NCBI GenBank assembly: GCA_014465955.1 | Contig: JACTVT010000040.1 | Span: forward strand, 1 to 21,572 | DNA from: Eubacterium sp. | GTDB lineage: Bacteria > Bacillota > Clostridia > Oscillospirales > Acutalibacteraceae | Direction of reading: 5' to 3' | DNA length: 21,572 nt | Part shown: positions 13,484 through 21,068 of the stretch, piece by piece | How the letters are laid out: every line of letters begins with the position of its first letter | Numbering within the stretch: position 1 is the stretch's first letter | Notes under the pieces: generated by a model | What the model was told of the DNA's origin: nothing | The model's input: the letters and a program-made list of their open reading frames with translations, nothing else | Databases searched by the model: none | Program-made: the position numbers and the translations under genes

Positions 13484-15559
13484 ATGATTAACAACAACTG
13501 GAAATTTTATAAGGGCAGAAACGAAAATGCATATTTGAATAATTTTGATGACAGCCTTTGGGAAAAAATTAACATTCCGCACACGTGGAACAATATTGAC
13601 GGGCAGGACGGTACAAAAAACGGCGGAAAAGACATTAAGATTACCGATTATTTCAGGGGTGACGGCTGGTACAGAAAATGGATAAATTTCAGCGACGAAG
13701 ACAAAGAAAAGCAGATTTATCTTCGCTTTCAGGGTGCAAATATACAGACAGAAATTTATATAAACGGCATTAAAGCCGAAGAACACAAAGGCGGATATAC
13801 TGCCTTTGCAGTCAACATTACACCCTTCGTAAACTTTAATGATAAAAACCTTATAGCCGTTAAAGTCAACAATGAATTCACTGAAGAAATCGCACCGCTG
13901 ACGGCTGATTTTACATTTTACGGCGGTATTTACAGAGAAATCGAACTGATTAAAAAAAATCCCGTTCATTTCGACTTCGGCGAATTTTCAACACGAGGAA
14001 TCAAAATCACCACGCCGCAGGTTTCAGACGATACAGCACAGTGCACCGTAAACGCAATAATTGAAAACAATTCAAACTGTGATCAAACGGTTTATATTAC
14101 CGCAGAACTTGAAGAAAACAACGATGTTTTAACAAACCCTTACATATCAAAAACAGATTTTGAAAAAAATGAGAATTTCAAATCCGATTTTCAAATTACA
14201 GACAGTCAGAAGATTACGGTAAAAGCAAATTCAAAGCAATCGGTTGAATTTAATTTCAATATTGAAAATCCGCATCTCTGGAACGGCAGAAAAGACCCGT
14301 TTTTATATAAGGCAACGCTTAATACTGTTACAGATAACGAAATTATCGACAGCGTTTCAGACTGTTTCGGACTGCGATATTTTGAAATCACGAAGAACGA
14401 CGGTTTTTTCCTGAACGGCAAAAGTTATCCCCTTCGCGGTGTAAGCCGCCATCAGGACCGCGAAGGGCTCGGCAACGCCATTTCAATAAACGAACACAAT
14501 GAAGACTTCGCACTCATTTACGATATGGGCGTTAATTCCCTGAGGCTTGCACATTACCCGCAGGCTGAATATTTTTACAGACTGTGCGATTATTACGGAA
14601 TCGTTGTCTGGGCGGAAATTCCCGTTGTTGATTTAATCGGCGGAAACGGAGATTATAACAATCCCGACAAAAAAAGAGCAGAATTTTTTGCCTCAACAAA
14701 GCAGCAACTTAAAGAAATGATTAACCAGAATTACAATCACCCATCAATAATCTGCTGGGGAATACAAAACGAAATACAGGCAAAATTTGATAATATTATG
14801 CCTCAGTTCACTGAAGAACTGCACGAAACGGCAAAACATGAAGACAAATTCCGTTACACAACACAGGCTACAAACCACCGAGCAGCATTAACATGGAAAA
14901 GCGACCTTATTGCGTGGAATGTTTACCCCGGCTGGTACGGTATGAGCAGAAAGCAACTCGGTTGGTTTTTGGATAAAAACAGAGATTTCGGCAGACCGAC
15001 CGGAATATCGGAATACGGCGCAGGCGGAAACCTAAGTCAGCATAAACTGAAACCGCGAAAACCAAAACATGACGGCCAGTGGCACCCTGTCGAATATCAG
15101 TCACTTTGCCACGAAGCTTTTATAAACGCAATAAACGAAAGACCTTATTTATGGTGCACATATGTATGGAATATGTTTGATTTTGGCTCCGACGGAAGAA
15201 ATGAAGGCGGAAGACCGGGTATGAACGACAAAGGTCTTGTAAGTTTTGACAGAAAAATTAAAAAAGACAGTTACTATCTCTATCAGGCATACTGGAGCAA
15301 GAATGCCATGATTCATATAACCTCAAAAGCAATTGATACCAGAAAGCGAAAAACATTTATAAAAATTTATTCCAACTGCAAATGTGTTTCCCTTTATATA
15401 AACGATAAATTATATAGGGAAATCAAGGCAGAACAGAATAAACAGGACTGCATATTTATTTTCAAATCCGTTAAACTGCAAAAAGGCACAAACAAAATAA
15501 AAGCAGTCGGATTTTCAGATAACAGCCAATATACAGATTCGGCATTTTTTACTGTCTGA
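13484..15559 (+). CDS. Glycoside hydrolase family 2 enzyme (beta-galactosidase-like)
   Basis: A 691-residue exo-glycosidase of family GH2, which removes terminal beta-linked galactose, glucuronic acid or mannose. The order is typical: N-terminal jelly-roll sugar-binding domain (about 5-160, with DGWYRKW and GGYTAFAVNIT), Ig-like domain (about 165-300), and a TIM barrel starting at FFLNGKSYPLRGVSRHQDR (308-326). ICWGIQNE carries the acid/base E430, and TGISEYGAGG carries the nucleophile E510. A short beta-rich C-terminal domain (about 615-691) follows. There is no signal peptide, so the substrate must be imported. The active-site pattern fits beta-galactosidase best; glucuronidase is not excluded. 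It stands alone on the plus strand. The start ATG has AGGAG six bases upstream. No convincing terminator follows, so some read-through into the FTR-trx pair is possible. Confidence 0.9.
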   Translation: MINNNWKFYKGRNENAYLNNFDDSLWEKINIPHTWNNIDGQDGTKNGGKDIKITDYFRGDGWYRKWINFSDEDKEKQIYLRFQGANIQTEIYINGIKAEEHKGGYTAFAVNITPFVNFNDKNLIAVKVNNEFTEEIAPLTADFTFYGGIYREIELIKKNPVHFDFGEFSTRGIKITTPQVSDDTAQCTVNAIIENNSNCDQTVYITAELEENNDVLTNPYISKTDFEKNENFKSDFQITDSQKITVKANSKQSVEFNFNIENPHLWNGRKDPFLYKATLNTVTDNEIIDSVSDCFGLRYFEITKNDGFFLNGKSYPLRGVSRHQDREGLGNAISINEHNEDFALIYDMGVNSLRLAHYPQAEYFYRLCDYYGIVVWAEIPVVDLIGGNGDYNNPDKKRAEFFASTKQQLKEMINQNYNHPSIICWGIQNEIQAKFDNIMPQFTEELHETAKHEDKFRYTTQATNHRAALTWKSDLIAWNVYPGWYGMSRKQLGWFLDKNRDFGRPTGISEYGAGGNLSQHKLKPRKPKHDGQWHPVEYQSLCHEAFINAINERPYLWCTYVWNMFDFGSDGRNEGGRPGMNDKGLVSFDRKIKKDSYYLYQAYWSKNAMIHITSKAIDTRKRKTFIKIYSNCKCVSLYINDKLYREIKAEQNKQDCIFIFKSVKLQKGTNKIKAVGFSDNSQYTDSAFFTV

Positions 15560-15629
15560 TAAAAGAAAAATCATTTATCACGGTGTTAATAAAAATAATA
15601 CAGCAATATACTTTATATATGGCGGAATA

Positions 15630-15664
15630 TGATACGCATTATCGCAACATCATTTTCGAAAATG
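15630..15664. promoter_or_regulatory. Possible Fur-like dyad and adjacent palindrome upstream of FTR-trx
   Basis: TGATACGCATTATCG (15630-15644) matches 11 of the 14 fixed positions of the 7-1-7 Fur core TGATAATnATTATCA. Six bases further on, CATTTTCGAAAATG (15651-15664) is a perfect 14-bp palindrome. Both lie 25-60 bp before the predicted promoter of an iron-sulfur protein gene. This is suggestive only. Confidence 0.3.
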
Positions 15665-15688
15665 TCTTGTATACATTAAAATGTGACT

Positions 15689-15717
15689 TTGTTACAGAAT
15701 TATTTTGTTTTTATGTT
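15689..15717 (+). promoter_or_regulatory. Possible promoter of the FTR-trx pair
   Basis: -35 TTGTTA (15689-15694), a 17-bp spacer, and -10 TATGTT (15712-15717), each matching 4 of 6 consensus bases. Other placements in this T-rich stretch are possible. Confidence 0.4.
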
Positions 15718-15755
15718 AAAATAAGCATATAACAAATACAAAGGAGGTTTTCCAA

Positions 15756-15956
15756 ATGAAAATTACATTAAATACAGACAAAGAAATCGTTAAAACCATT
15801 AAAGACGGTTTAAAAAAAACAGGCGGCTACTGCCCCTGCCGAATTGAAAAAACAGATGATAATAAATGTATGTGCAAAGAATTCAAAGAGCAGATAAATG
15901 ACCCTGATTTTGAAGGATACTGCCACTGCATGCTTTATTATAAATCAAAGAACTAA
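15756..15956 (+). CDS. Small ferredoxin-thioredoxin reductase catalytic-subunit-like protein
   Basis: A 66-residue protein with six cysteines in three pairs: CPC (26-28), CMC (38-40) and CHC (56-58). In the ferredoxin-thioredoxin reductase catalytic chain, such cysteines bind a 4Fe-4S cluster and form the neighbouring redox disulfide, which passes electrons from ferredoxin to thioredoxin. The plant pattern is CPC-X16-CPC-X8-CHC. Here it is CPC-X9-CMC-X15-CHC, so the loops differ, but the family look (TGGYCPCRIE, CKEF, GYCHCMLYYK) is clear. No variable-chain gene is next to it. Thioredoxin starts 12 bp downstream with AAGGAG over the stop, which strongly suggests a two-gene reductase-acceptor unit. 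The ribosome-binding site is AAGGAGG. The size is complete for the short bacterial forms. Confidence 0.82.
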   Translation: MKITLNTDKEIVKTIKDGLKKTGGYCPCRIEKTDDNKCMCKEFKEQINDPDFEGYCHCMLYYKSKN

Positions 15957-15968
15957 GGAGATATACAA

Positions 15969-16289
15969 ATGGCTGAATTAAAAATAACGAAAAACAATTT
16001 CAATGATGAAGTAGTAAATTCCGATATTCCTGTTTTGCTCGATTTCTGGGCACCGTGGTGCGGTCCGTGCCGTATGCTTGCGCCCGTTATTGAAGAACTT
16101 GCAGATGAATATGACGGCAAAGCAAAAATAGGCAAGGTCAACGTTGACGAAGAGCCTGAACTTGCAGGTCATTTTGATGTTGCAAGTATTCCTACCGTTG
16201 TTATTATCAAGGACAAAAAAATCATTGATAAATCAATCGGCTTTGTGCCAAAGGGCAAACTGGAAGAGATGCTGAAATCGGTATTATAA
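15969..16289 (+). CDS. trxA: Thioredoxin
   Basis: A 106-residue cytoplasmic thioredoxin that reduces disulfides in target proteins. The active site is WCGPC with C31 and C34. The buried acid D25 (LLDFWAPW), the cis-proline P75 in SIPT and the late GFVPKGKLEEML segment are all present, and the length is that of classical thioredoxins. It lies 12 bp after the FTR-like gene, so its electrons probably come from ferredoxin through that protein; no NADPH-dependent thioredoxin reductase gene is in the window. The terminator at 16310-16345 follows. Confidence 0.96.
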   Translation: MAELKITKNNFNDEVVNSDIPVLLDFWAPWCGPCRMLAPVIEELADEYDGKAKIGKVNVDEEPELAGHFDVASIPTVVIIKDKKIIDKSIGFVPKGKLEEMLKSVL

Positions 16290-16309
16290 AAATAATGCAG
16301 ATAAATAAC

Positions 16310-16345
16310 AAACCCCGCTGAAAAATGAAGTTTCAGCGGGGTTTT
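16310..16345. terminator. Terminator of the FTR-trx pair
   Basis: A perfect 14-bp stem (16310-16323 with 16331-16344, core CCCCGCTGAAA) with a 7-nt loop and a T4 tail on the plus strand. It could also slow transcription arriving from GH20 on the minus strand, though the tail there is weaker. Confidence 0.88.
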
Positions 16346-16359
16346 GCAGTTATTTTAAT

Positions 16360-16447
16360 CGGGAGGGCACGGAGAATTTGCAATTCGGCAGACCCTTTTG
16401 TCTGCTTTCGCAGACATTTCCCCTAACAGGGGAATAACCTCCCCTAC
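16360..16447. repeat. GTAG-headed hairpin (REP-like), copy C1, interrupted by a 62-bp palindromic insert
   Basis: The outer parts, CGGGAGGGCACGGAGA (16360-16375) and CCTCCCCTAC (16438-16447), are the two halves of a copy-B-type element. Between them lie 62 bp (16376-16437) with two further hairpins: GTCTGC/GCAGAC (16400-16405, 16410-16415) and TTCCCCT/AGGGGAA (16418-16424, 16428-16434). GCAGAC also occurs at 16388-16393, so a second pairing with GTCTGC is possible. The layout suggests one small repeat inserted into another. Confidence 0.55.
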
Positions 16448-16466
16448 AATTGCGATTTAAAACACC

Positions 16467-16493
16467 GTAGGGGCAGGTCTCTGCGCCTGCCCG
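16467..16493. repeat. GTAG-headed hairpin (REP-like), copy C2
   Basis: GTAG (16467-16470) is followed by GGGCAGG (16471-16477), an 8-nt loop and CCTGCCC (16486-16492). The loop TCTCTGCG corresponds to TCTCTGTG of copy B read in the same orientation. It is head to head with C1 across 19 bp and ends 2 bp from the GH20 stop. Confidence 0.65.
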
Positions 16494-16495
16494 TC

Positions 16496-18694
16496 CTACG
16501 ATATACTTATACTGTATATTTTTCCTTTGAACGAACTGGTTTTTGAACCGATGCGCTGAACGGGAATCAACAGAGTTGAATTTTTAATTTTGCTCTGTCT
16601 TACCTTATTTTCAAAAGAGTAACTGCCGAATGCTTTTTTCTTACAAAGAAAGCCCGTTTTAACAGCAGCTTTCAGCGGTGCAGTATCAATAACAAGATTA
16701 AGTCTTTTGCCCGGTGATAACTTATAATCAAACTCAAATTCATAAAATTCATTTGTAAAGCCGAGTTTGCCGTTTTCGGTTATTCTTAAATCATAAGTAC
16801 CGTAAGCACAGTCAGCCTCCGTAATTATCTGATTCGGCTTAACCTCGTCAAACTCAATGGAAAGATGCAGTTTTGCACCGTTTTCAAGACTTCTGCAGCC
16901 TGTTTCAACAAATGAATTACCGCCTGAGAGCGTAATATTCTGCATCGGTTTAAATTCATTTCTGCATTTTCTGCACGCAGTATCAATACTTTTTTCTGCC
17001 GAAAGCACTGCATTTATATTTTTCTTATCCGTACAACTGCCCCAGTTTTTCTCTGCCATAAACGAGGCGCTGTCATCAAATCTTACATACAGATCCTGCT
17101 CGGTAATGCCCTTTGAGCGTTTGTCAATATTATCCTGCCATATGGCAAAGCAGCCGCCGAGCACCTGTTTATTGCCTGCAGGCAGATTGACATATTTGCC
17201 GCCTTTAAGACGGACTCTGTTCGGTTGAAAACCACTGAAGGCTTTTTTTCTGTTGATAAAATCCATATAAGGCGCACGGATTTTAGTTCCGTTCGGAACA
17301 ATGTAAAGCAGATCATCAATAGTATTTATAAGTTTATAACCCATATCATACATTTCTCTGCCGTCTGCCCAATCACTGCTCCAGAGGTTCATTTCAACAT
17401 CCGAAACAGCCTCTTTTTTAATAGGAGTTTCGGGATTATCCTTAATCCATGTAAGACCGCCCCACAAACGCACGGGATTGGTCTTTTTTATATAAGGAAT
17501 AATTTCATTTACAAAATTTCTGTAAGCAGTATAATCACTGAGAAATTCATCTGCACCGATATGAACAGTTGTTCCTTTCGGGAAAACCGGATCTTCACCC
17601 TGCGTATATTCGTCAAAAATTCTCTTGACAAACTCAACACATTCAGGTCTTGAAACATCAACATGGTCGGTAAGCGGACGCTTTTTCATTAAAATTGAAC
17701 GCAGGTTTTTAACTGCATATTCGGGAAATACCTTTGTAAACGCAAGAGCATGCGCAGGCATATCAATTTCAGGTGTAATACGAACGCCCTTTGCCGCCGA
17801 ATTCTTCATAAATTCATTGAATTCCTGCTTGCTGTAATGATAATCCTTTGCCGTTGCCGTTTCGCCCTTATCATTTTTCATATCACTTTCAAGGCGGAAT
17901 GCCTGATATGCATCAAATGTGCTTTCATCACCGTTTTCGGCATAATCCTCAAGCCAGATATAATTATCGCTCAGATGAATATGAAAATCGTTATATTTAT
18001 ACCAAGCCATACGGTTTACAATTTTTTCAAGCATAGCCATTGAAACAGGCTTTCTGCCAACATCAAGCATAAATCCTCTTACACTGTAACGTGGGTAATC
18101 ACGCATTATTCCGCACGGAAAACCGCCCTGCACCATTAGTTGACAAATCGTTTTGCCTGCCCACACTGCACCTGTAGCAGTATATGCAGAAGCAGTAATT
18201 GATTTTTCGGTGCACACAATCTCGTAGCCCTCATTGCCGAGATATGCAAGGCCATCATCAATCACAAAATGAACAGTTCCCCTGCCGTCGGCCTTGGTAA
18301 TTTTTCTTCCTGTAACCGATGAAAGTTCATTTGCAAAATCATCGGCGGCATTTTGAAGTGCATCATCACAGGAATATGTTGAAATTTTTTTCAAAGTGCC
18401 TTTTTCACCGTGCCACTGTGCGGGCTCGGGAATAACATTCGGCTTTCTGCCTGCTGCGCCGTAAGTACCTTTAATCAGCAGCGAACAGTCTTTTTCAACA
18501 GTTTCACTGCCCTTTGTGCATTTAAAAGAGAGTACAATGCATATATCATTAATCGGAGTATGTATGTTCAATTCATCATCAACAACCTGCGGGAAATCAG
18601 CGCCGATAAAATCAGCCCTCCAGCCGCTCGTAACAGAATAAACAACTGCTCCATTTTTAAAATTAAGTTTAATCTCGGGTAATGCTGTTTTCAT
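16496..18694 (-). CDS. Glycoside hydrolase family 20 beta-N-acetylhexosaminidase
   Basis: A 732-residue enzyme of family GH20, which releases terminal beta-linked GlcNAc or GalNAc by substrate-assisted catalysis. After an N-terminal beta-rich part (1-85) comes the GH20b-type domain (about 86-195), then the TIM barrel with RGFMLDVGRKPVSMAMLEKI (from 206), YNDFHIHLSDN, TPEIDMPAHA (307-315) and VHIGADEF, whose D382-E383 are the catalytic pair. Residues from about 595 form a beta-rich domain resembling LamG/concanavalin-type folds, perhaps for binding. No signal peptide is seen, so it acts inside the cell. Together with the GH2 enzyme and the GPH symporter it points to use of hexosamine-containing oligosaccharides. 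The start has GAGG upstream. The gene has its own promoter. Confidence 0.9.
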   Translation of the reverse strand: MKTALPEIKLNFKNGAVVYSVTSGWRADFIGADFPQVVDDELNIHTPINDICIVLSFKCTKGSETVEKDCSLLIKGTYGAAGRKPNVIPEPAQWHGEKGTLKKISTYSCDDALQNAADDFANELSSVTGRKITKADGRGTVHFVIDDGLAYLGNEGYEIVCTEKSITASAYTATGAVWAGKTICQLMVQGGFPCGIMRDYPRYSVRGFMLDVGRKPVSMAMLEKIVNRMAWYKYNDFHIHLSDNYIWLEDYAENGDESTFDAYQAFRLESDMKNDKGETATAKDYHYSKQEFNEFMKNSAAKGVRITPEIDMPAHALAFTKVFPEYAVKNLRSILMKKRPLTDHVDVSRPECVEFVKRIFDEYTQGEDPVFPKGTTVHIGADEFLSDYTAYRNFVNEIIPYIKKTNPVRLWGGLTWIKDNPETPIKKEAVSDVEMNLWSSDWADGREMYDMGYKLINTIDDLLYIVPNGTKIRAPYMDFINRKKAFSGFQPNRVRLKGGKYVNLPAGNKQVLGGCFAIWQDNIDKRSKGITEQDLYVRFDDSASFMAEKNWGSCTDKKNINAVLSAEKSIDTACRKCRNEFKPMQNITLSGGNSFVETGCRSLENGAKLHLSIEFDEVKPNQIITEADCAYGTYDLRITENGKLGFTNEFYEFEFDYKLSPGKRLNLVIDTAPLKAAVKTGFLCKKKAFGSYSFENKVRQSKIKNSTLLIPVQRIGSKTSSFKGKIYSISIS

Positions 18695-18724
18695 ATATAA
18701 TACCTCAACAATAATAATGTATTC

Positions 18725-18753
18725 ATTATATAATATAAACTGATTTTTTTAAA
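18725..18753 (-). promoter_or_regulatory. Predicted promoter of the GH20 gene
   Basis: On the minus strand, -35 TTTAAA (18748-18753), a 17-bp spacer, and a consensus -10 TATAAT (18725-18730). I see no clear terminator for the upstream HExxH gene between 18754 and 18828, so read-through is possible. Confidence 0.5.
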
Positions 18754-18828
18754 TTCAAAATACGGAATACAAAATACAAAAAACGGCAATCAACAGCCTA
18801 CTGCTGCTGAAACTCCAAAAACAAAATA

Positions 18829-19323
18829 TTATTTCAGTTTCATCTTCATTTTTGAATACTTCTGCCCGTTATAATTTGCCCAAGCCTCACAATAAAGTTT
18901 ATAATATGAAACATTGTTTTTCTTTCTGTATCCCTCAAAAAAATTGCACCATACTGCAGACGGAATTGCCACAACAATATAATAAAGCGGACCCAAAAGC
19001 AAGCACTGCCAGGTGTGACCGTATTCGTGAATTCTTGTATTGTAAGTCCACGTTTTATTCGGGTGATTATCACGCATAAAGATAAACAGACCCATTGAAA
19101 GCCCGCCGCTTTTCCACGGCAGATAAACGATATAGGAATAGCCGAAGCGCTGCCAGCGTCTTTTTTTAACTTTAGTGCAGAATGAAAACATAACTGCACC
19201 TACAATATTAACCGGCAGTCCCCAGGTCCACTGCACAAAATAAAACAGAAATTTTTTAACTGAATTTTTAAAGCTTTTTTCAGGCACGTCAGGTGCTTTT
19301 TTTGTTATATCAATTACTGCCAT
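18829..19323 (-). CDS. Small membrane protein with HExxH zinc-protease-like motif
   Basis: I do not know a characterised relative of this 164-residue protein. It has hydrophobic segments at about 24-48, 64-82 and 107-126. Between the last two is RIHEYGHTWQ, in which H99, E100 and H103 form HExxH, the metal-binding core of many zinc peptidases. A third ligand could be E146 in YCEAWAN, as in gluzincin-type arrangements. HEYGH followed by LGPLYYIVVAIPS resembles a group of short uncharacterised bacterial membrane proteins. It starts 2 bp after the stop of the GPH symporter, so the two are expressed together. Whether it cleaves anything is unproven; its small size and lack of a separate catalytic domain leave room for a non-enzymatic role. 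Confidence 0.7.
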   Translation of the reverse strand: MAVIDITKKAPDVPEKSFKNSVKKFLFYFVQWTWGLPVNIVGAVMFSFCTKVKKRRWQRFGYSYIVYLPWKSGGLSMGLFIFMRDNHPNKTWTYNTRIHEYGHTWQCLLLGPLYYIVVAIPSAVWCNFFEGYRKKNNVSYYKLYCEAWANYNGQKYSKMKMKLK

Positions 19324-19325
19324 AA

Positions 19326-20975
19326 TTATTTTTCCTCCGTATAATTTTCCGATAAAAGTATAGTATATTCGCCGTTTTCATTCATTTCAAGTATATGCGT
19401 ACTGTCTGCATTACCTGTTCCGAGCCACGTTTTTTCAAATTTCTGACCCGAGATAAGTTCACACCTTTTAATCTGCTCCTCTGTAAGTGAAACCGAGCCG
19501 TACTTATGCTTAACCGCAATCGCCGCCCTGATCATTGTATGATCTTCCTTCGTCATCTGAAAATTGCGAAGCAGTATAAGCGAAACGATTGCTGCTATAA
19601 TCGGGATGATTGCCACACAGATTCTTACGCCGAAGATTGCACTTGAACGCTGCTCAAACAGCATTCCTGTTGACGCCTCATAATCGGCAACCTTGTCGCC
19701 CGTAACAAGCCCGAAGCCTTGCAGTGTAAAGCCGACAAGTGCCGCCATAACACCGCTGATGCTTTTCTTAATAAGCGTGCTGAACGTAGATATAACGCCC
19801 TCACGGCGTCTGCCGGTTATCAGTTCATCAACATCTGTAATATCGGGGAAAATATTTGTTGAAACAAAACCGAGTCCTGACATACCGAACGGATATAAAA
19901 TCATACTGAGCATCATAAGCGCAATCCACAGATAAGACATTGCGCCGCCCTTATCCTGCTGCATAAACAAGCCGATTGCAAGACCTGCCACCATAAGCGG
20001 AGTAACTATATTGCCGCATTTTTTCTTGCCCCGTTTAATTGTGAGTTCATAGTTAAGCGGAAACGCTGCCGCCTCGGCAACGCCTGCAACGGCATTGTAA
20101 ATTGCGTATTTGCCATACTGGTTTGCAAGATATTTAATATAATACACCTTTGAATTTGCATAAAATCCTGTTGAAAACTGATGTGCCACACTCATAAAGA
20201 AATACTGGCGGAAGGATTTATTTTTAAACACAAGTACATATTCACGGATTATGTATTTTAAATCAAGTTTTTCATTATGAATACCAAGCGAACTCGGTTC
20301 TTTAGTGGTTTTGAATGTCAGGAAAACAGACACCGAATAGAAAACTGCAAGCACAATACCAATAATCAGAAACGGAGTTCTTGATGCAGATGTAAGCGTA
20401 CCGTTTGAACCGAATATCGCAAGAATCAATACCGCAATGCCGAAGGACGGCACCATTCCTGCAGAATTGAACAGATAACCGACCGAATTATACTGCGTTC
20501 TTAAATCATAATCGGGTGCAAGTTCGGGCAGCATTGCCGTGTGCGGAACGCTGATAATTGTAAACGCCGTTTTATAAAGCATATAAATCAGCACATAATA
20601 AACCATTGCCGATTTTGGATTTTCTGCGCCATTCAGTCCAAAACTGTTCCACAAAAGCGAATACGAAATAAGCAGAACAGGAATTCCGAGCAGAAGATAT
20701 TTTCTGTGCTTGCCGTATTTTGACCGTGTTCTGTCTGTAATAATACCCATAACAGGGTCTGTCACAGCGTCCCATATGGTTGCAAGCATAACGACTATGC
20801 CTGCCTGATTCAGCGAAAGATTTACAACATCTGTTAAAAATATTGTAAAATACATACTGATAATGTACCCTGCACCGCCGAGAAACATATTTGAATAACT
20901 GTAGTTAATCATTGGAACAACAGTTGATTTAAAATCGCCTTTAATTCCCAGAGCCTTTTTAATTTTTTCTCCCAT
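19326..20975 (-). CDS. GPH-family sugar:cation symporter (MFS_2)
   Basis: A 549-residue transporter of the glycoside-pentoside-hexuronide:cation symporter family (MelB/XynP-like) with about 12 membrane helices. The family signature is clear: WDAVTDPVMGIITDRTRSKYGKHRKYL (in part), where D69 and D73 match the cation/sugar-site acids, and AMLPELAPDYDLRTQYNS after the fourth or fifth helix. The C terminus is extended by about 80 soluble residues (from FQMTKEDHTMIRAA), longer than in MelB but seen in Clostridia relatives. It probably imports a glycoside or short oligosaccharide with sodium or protons. The neighbouring signal-less GH2 and GH20 genes suggest the cargo. It is co-transcribed with the HExxH protein gene 2 bp downstream. 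Confidence 0.9.
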   Translation of the reverse strand: MGEKIKKALGIKGDFKSTVVPMINYSYSNMFLGGAGYIISMYFTIFLTDVVNLSLNQAGIVVMLATIWDAVTDPVMGIITDRTRSKYGKHRKYLLLGIPVLLISYSLLWNSFGLNGAENPKSAMVYYVLIYMLYKTAFTIISVPHTAMLPELAPDYDLRTQYNSVGYLFNSAGMVPSFGIAVLILAIFGSNGTLTSASRTPFLIIGIVLAVFYSVSVFLTFKTTKEPSSLGIHNEKLDLKYIIREYVLVFKNKSFRQYFFMSVAHQFSTGFYANSKVYYIKYLANQYGKYAIYNAVAGVAEAAAFPLNYELTIKRGKKKCGNIVTPLMVAGLAIGLFMQQDKGGAMSYLWIALMMLSMILYPFGMSGLGFVSTNIFPDITDVDELITGRRREGVISTFSTLIKKSISGVMAALVGFTLQGFGLVTGDKVADYEASTGMLFEQRSSAIFGVRICVAIIPIIAAIVSLILLRNFQMTKEDHTMIRAAIAVKHKYGSVSLTEEQIKRCELISGQKFEKTWLGTGNADSTHILEMNENGEYTILLSENYTEEK

Positions 20976-20988
20976 AAATTATTTCCCC

Positions 20989-21018
20989 ATAATATATGAC
21001 ATACTGATAAATACGCAA
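20989..21018 (-). promoter_or_regulatory. Possible promoter of the symporter operon
   Basis: On the minus strand, -35 TTGCGT (21013-21018), an 18-bp spacer, and -10 TATTAT (20989-20994). The -35 overlaps the T-run of the preceding terminator. Confidence 0.4.
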
Positions 21019-21055
21019 AAACCAAAGGCATATAAATAAATCCGTGCCTTTGGTT
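21017..21055 (-). terminator. Terminator of the four-helix membrane protein gene
   Basis: AACCAAAGGCA (21020-21030) and TGCCTTTGGTT (21045-21055) pair perfectly over 11 bp around a 14-nt loop. The minus strand then gives T5. It separates the membrane protein gene from the symporter operon. Confidence 0.8.
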
Positions 21056-21068
21056 CAGTTATCTGTAA

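Noticed and set aside
13433..13969. 178-residue open frame on the minus strand
   Set aside because: It is antisense to the start of the GH2 gene and its upstream region, has no ribosome-binding site and a low-complexity product; a shadow frame.
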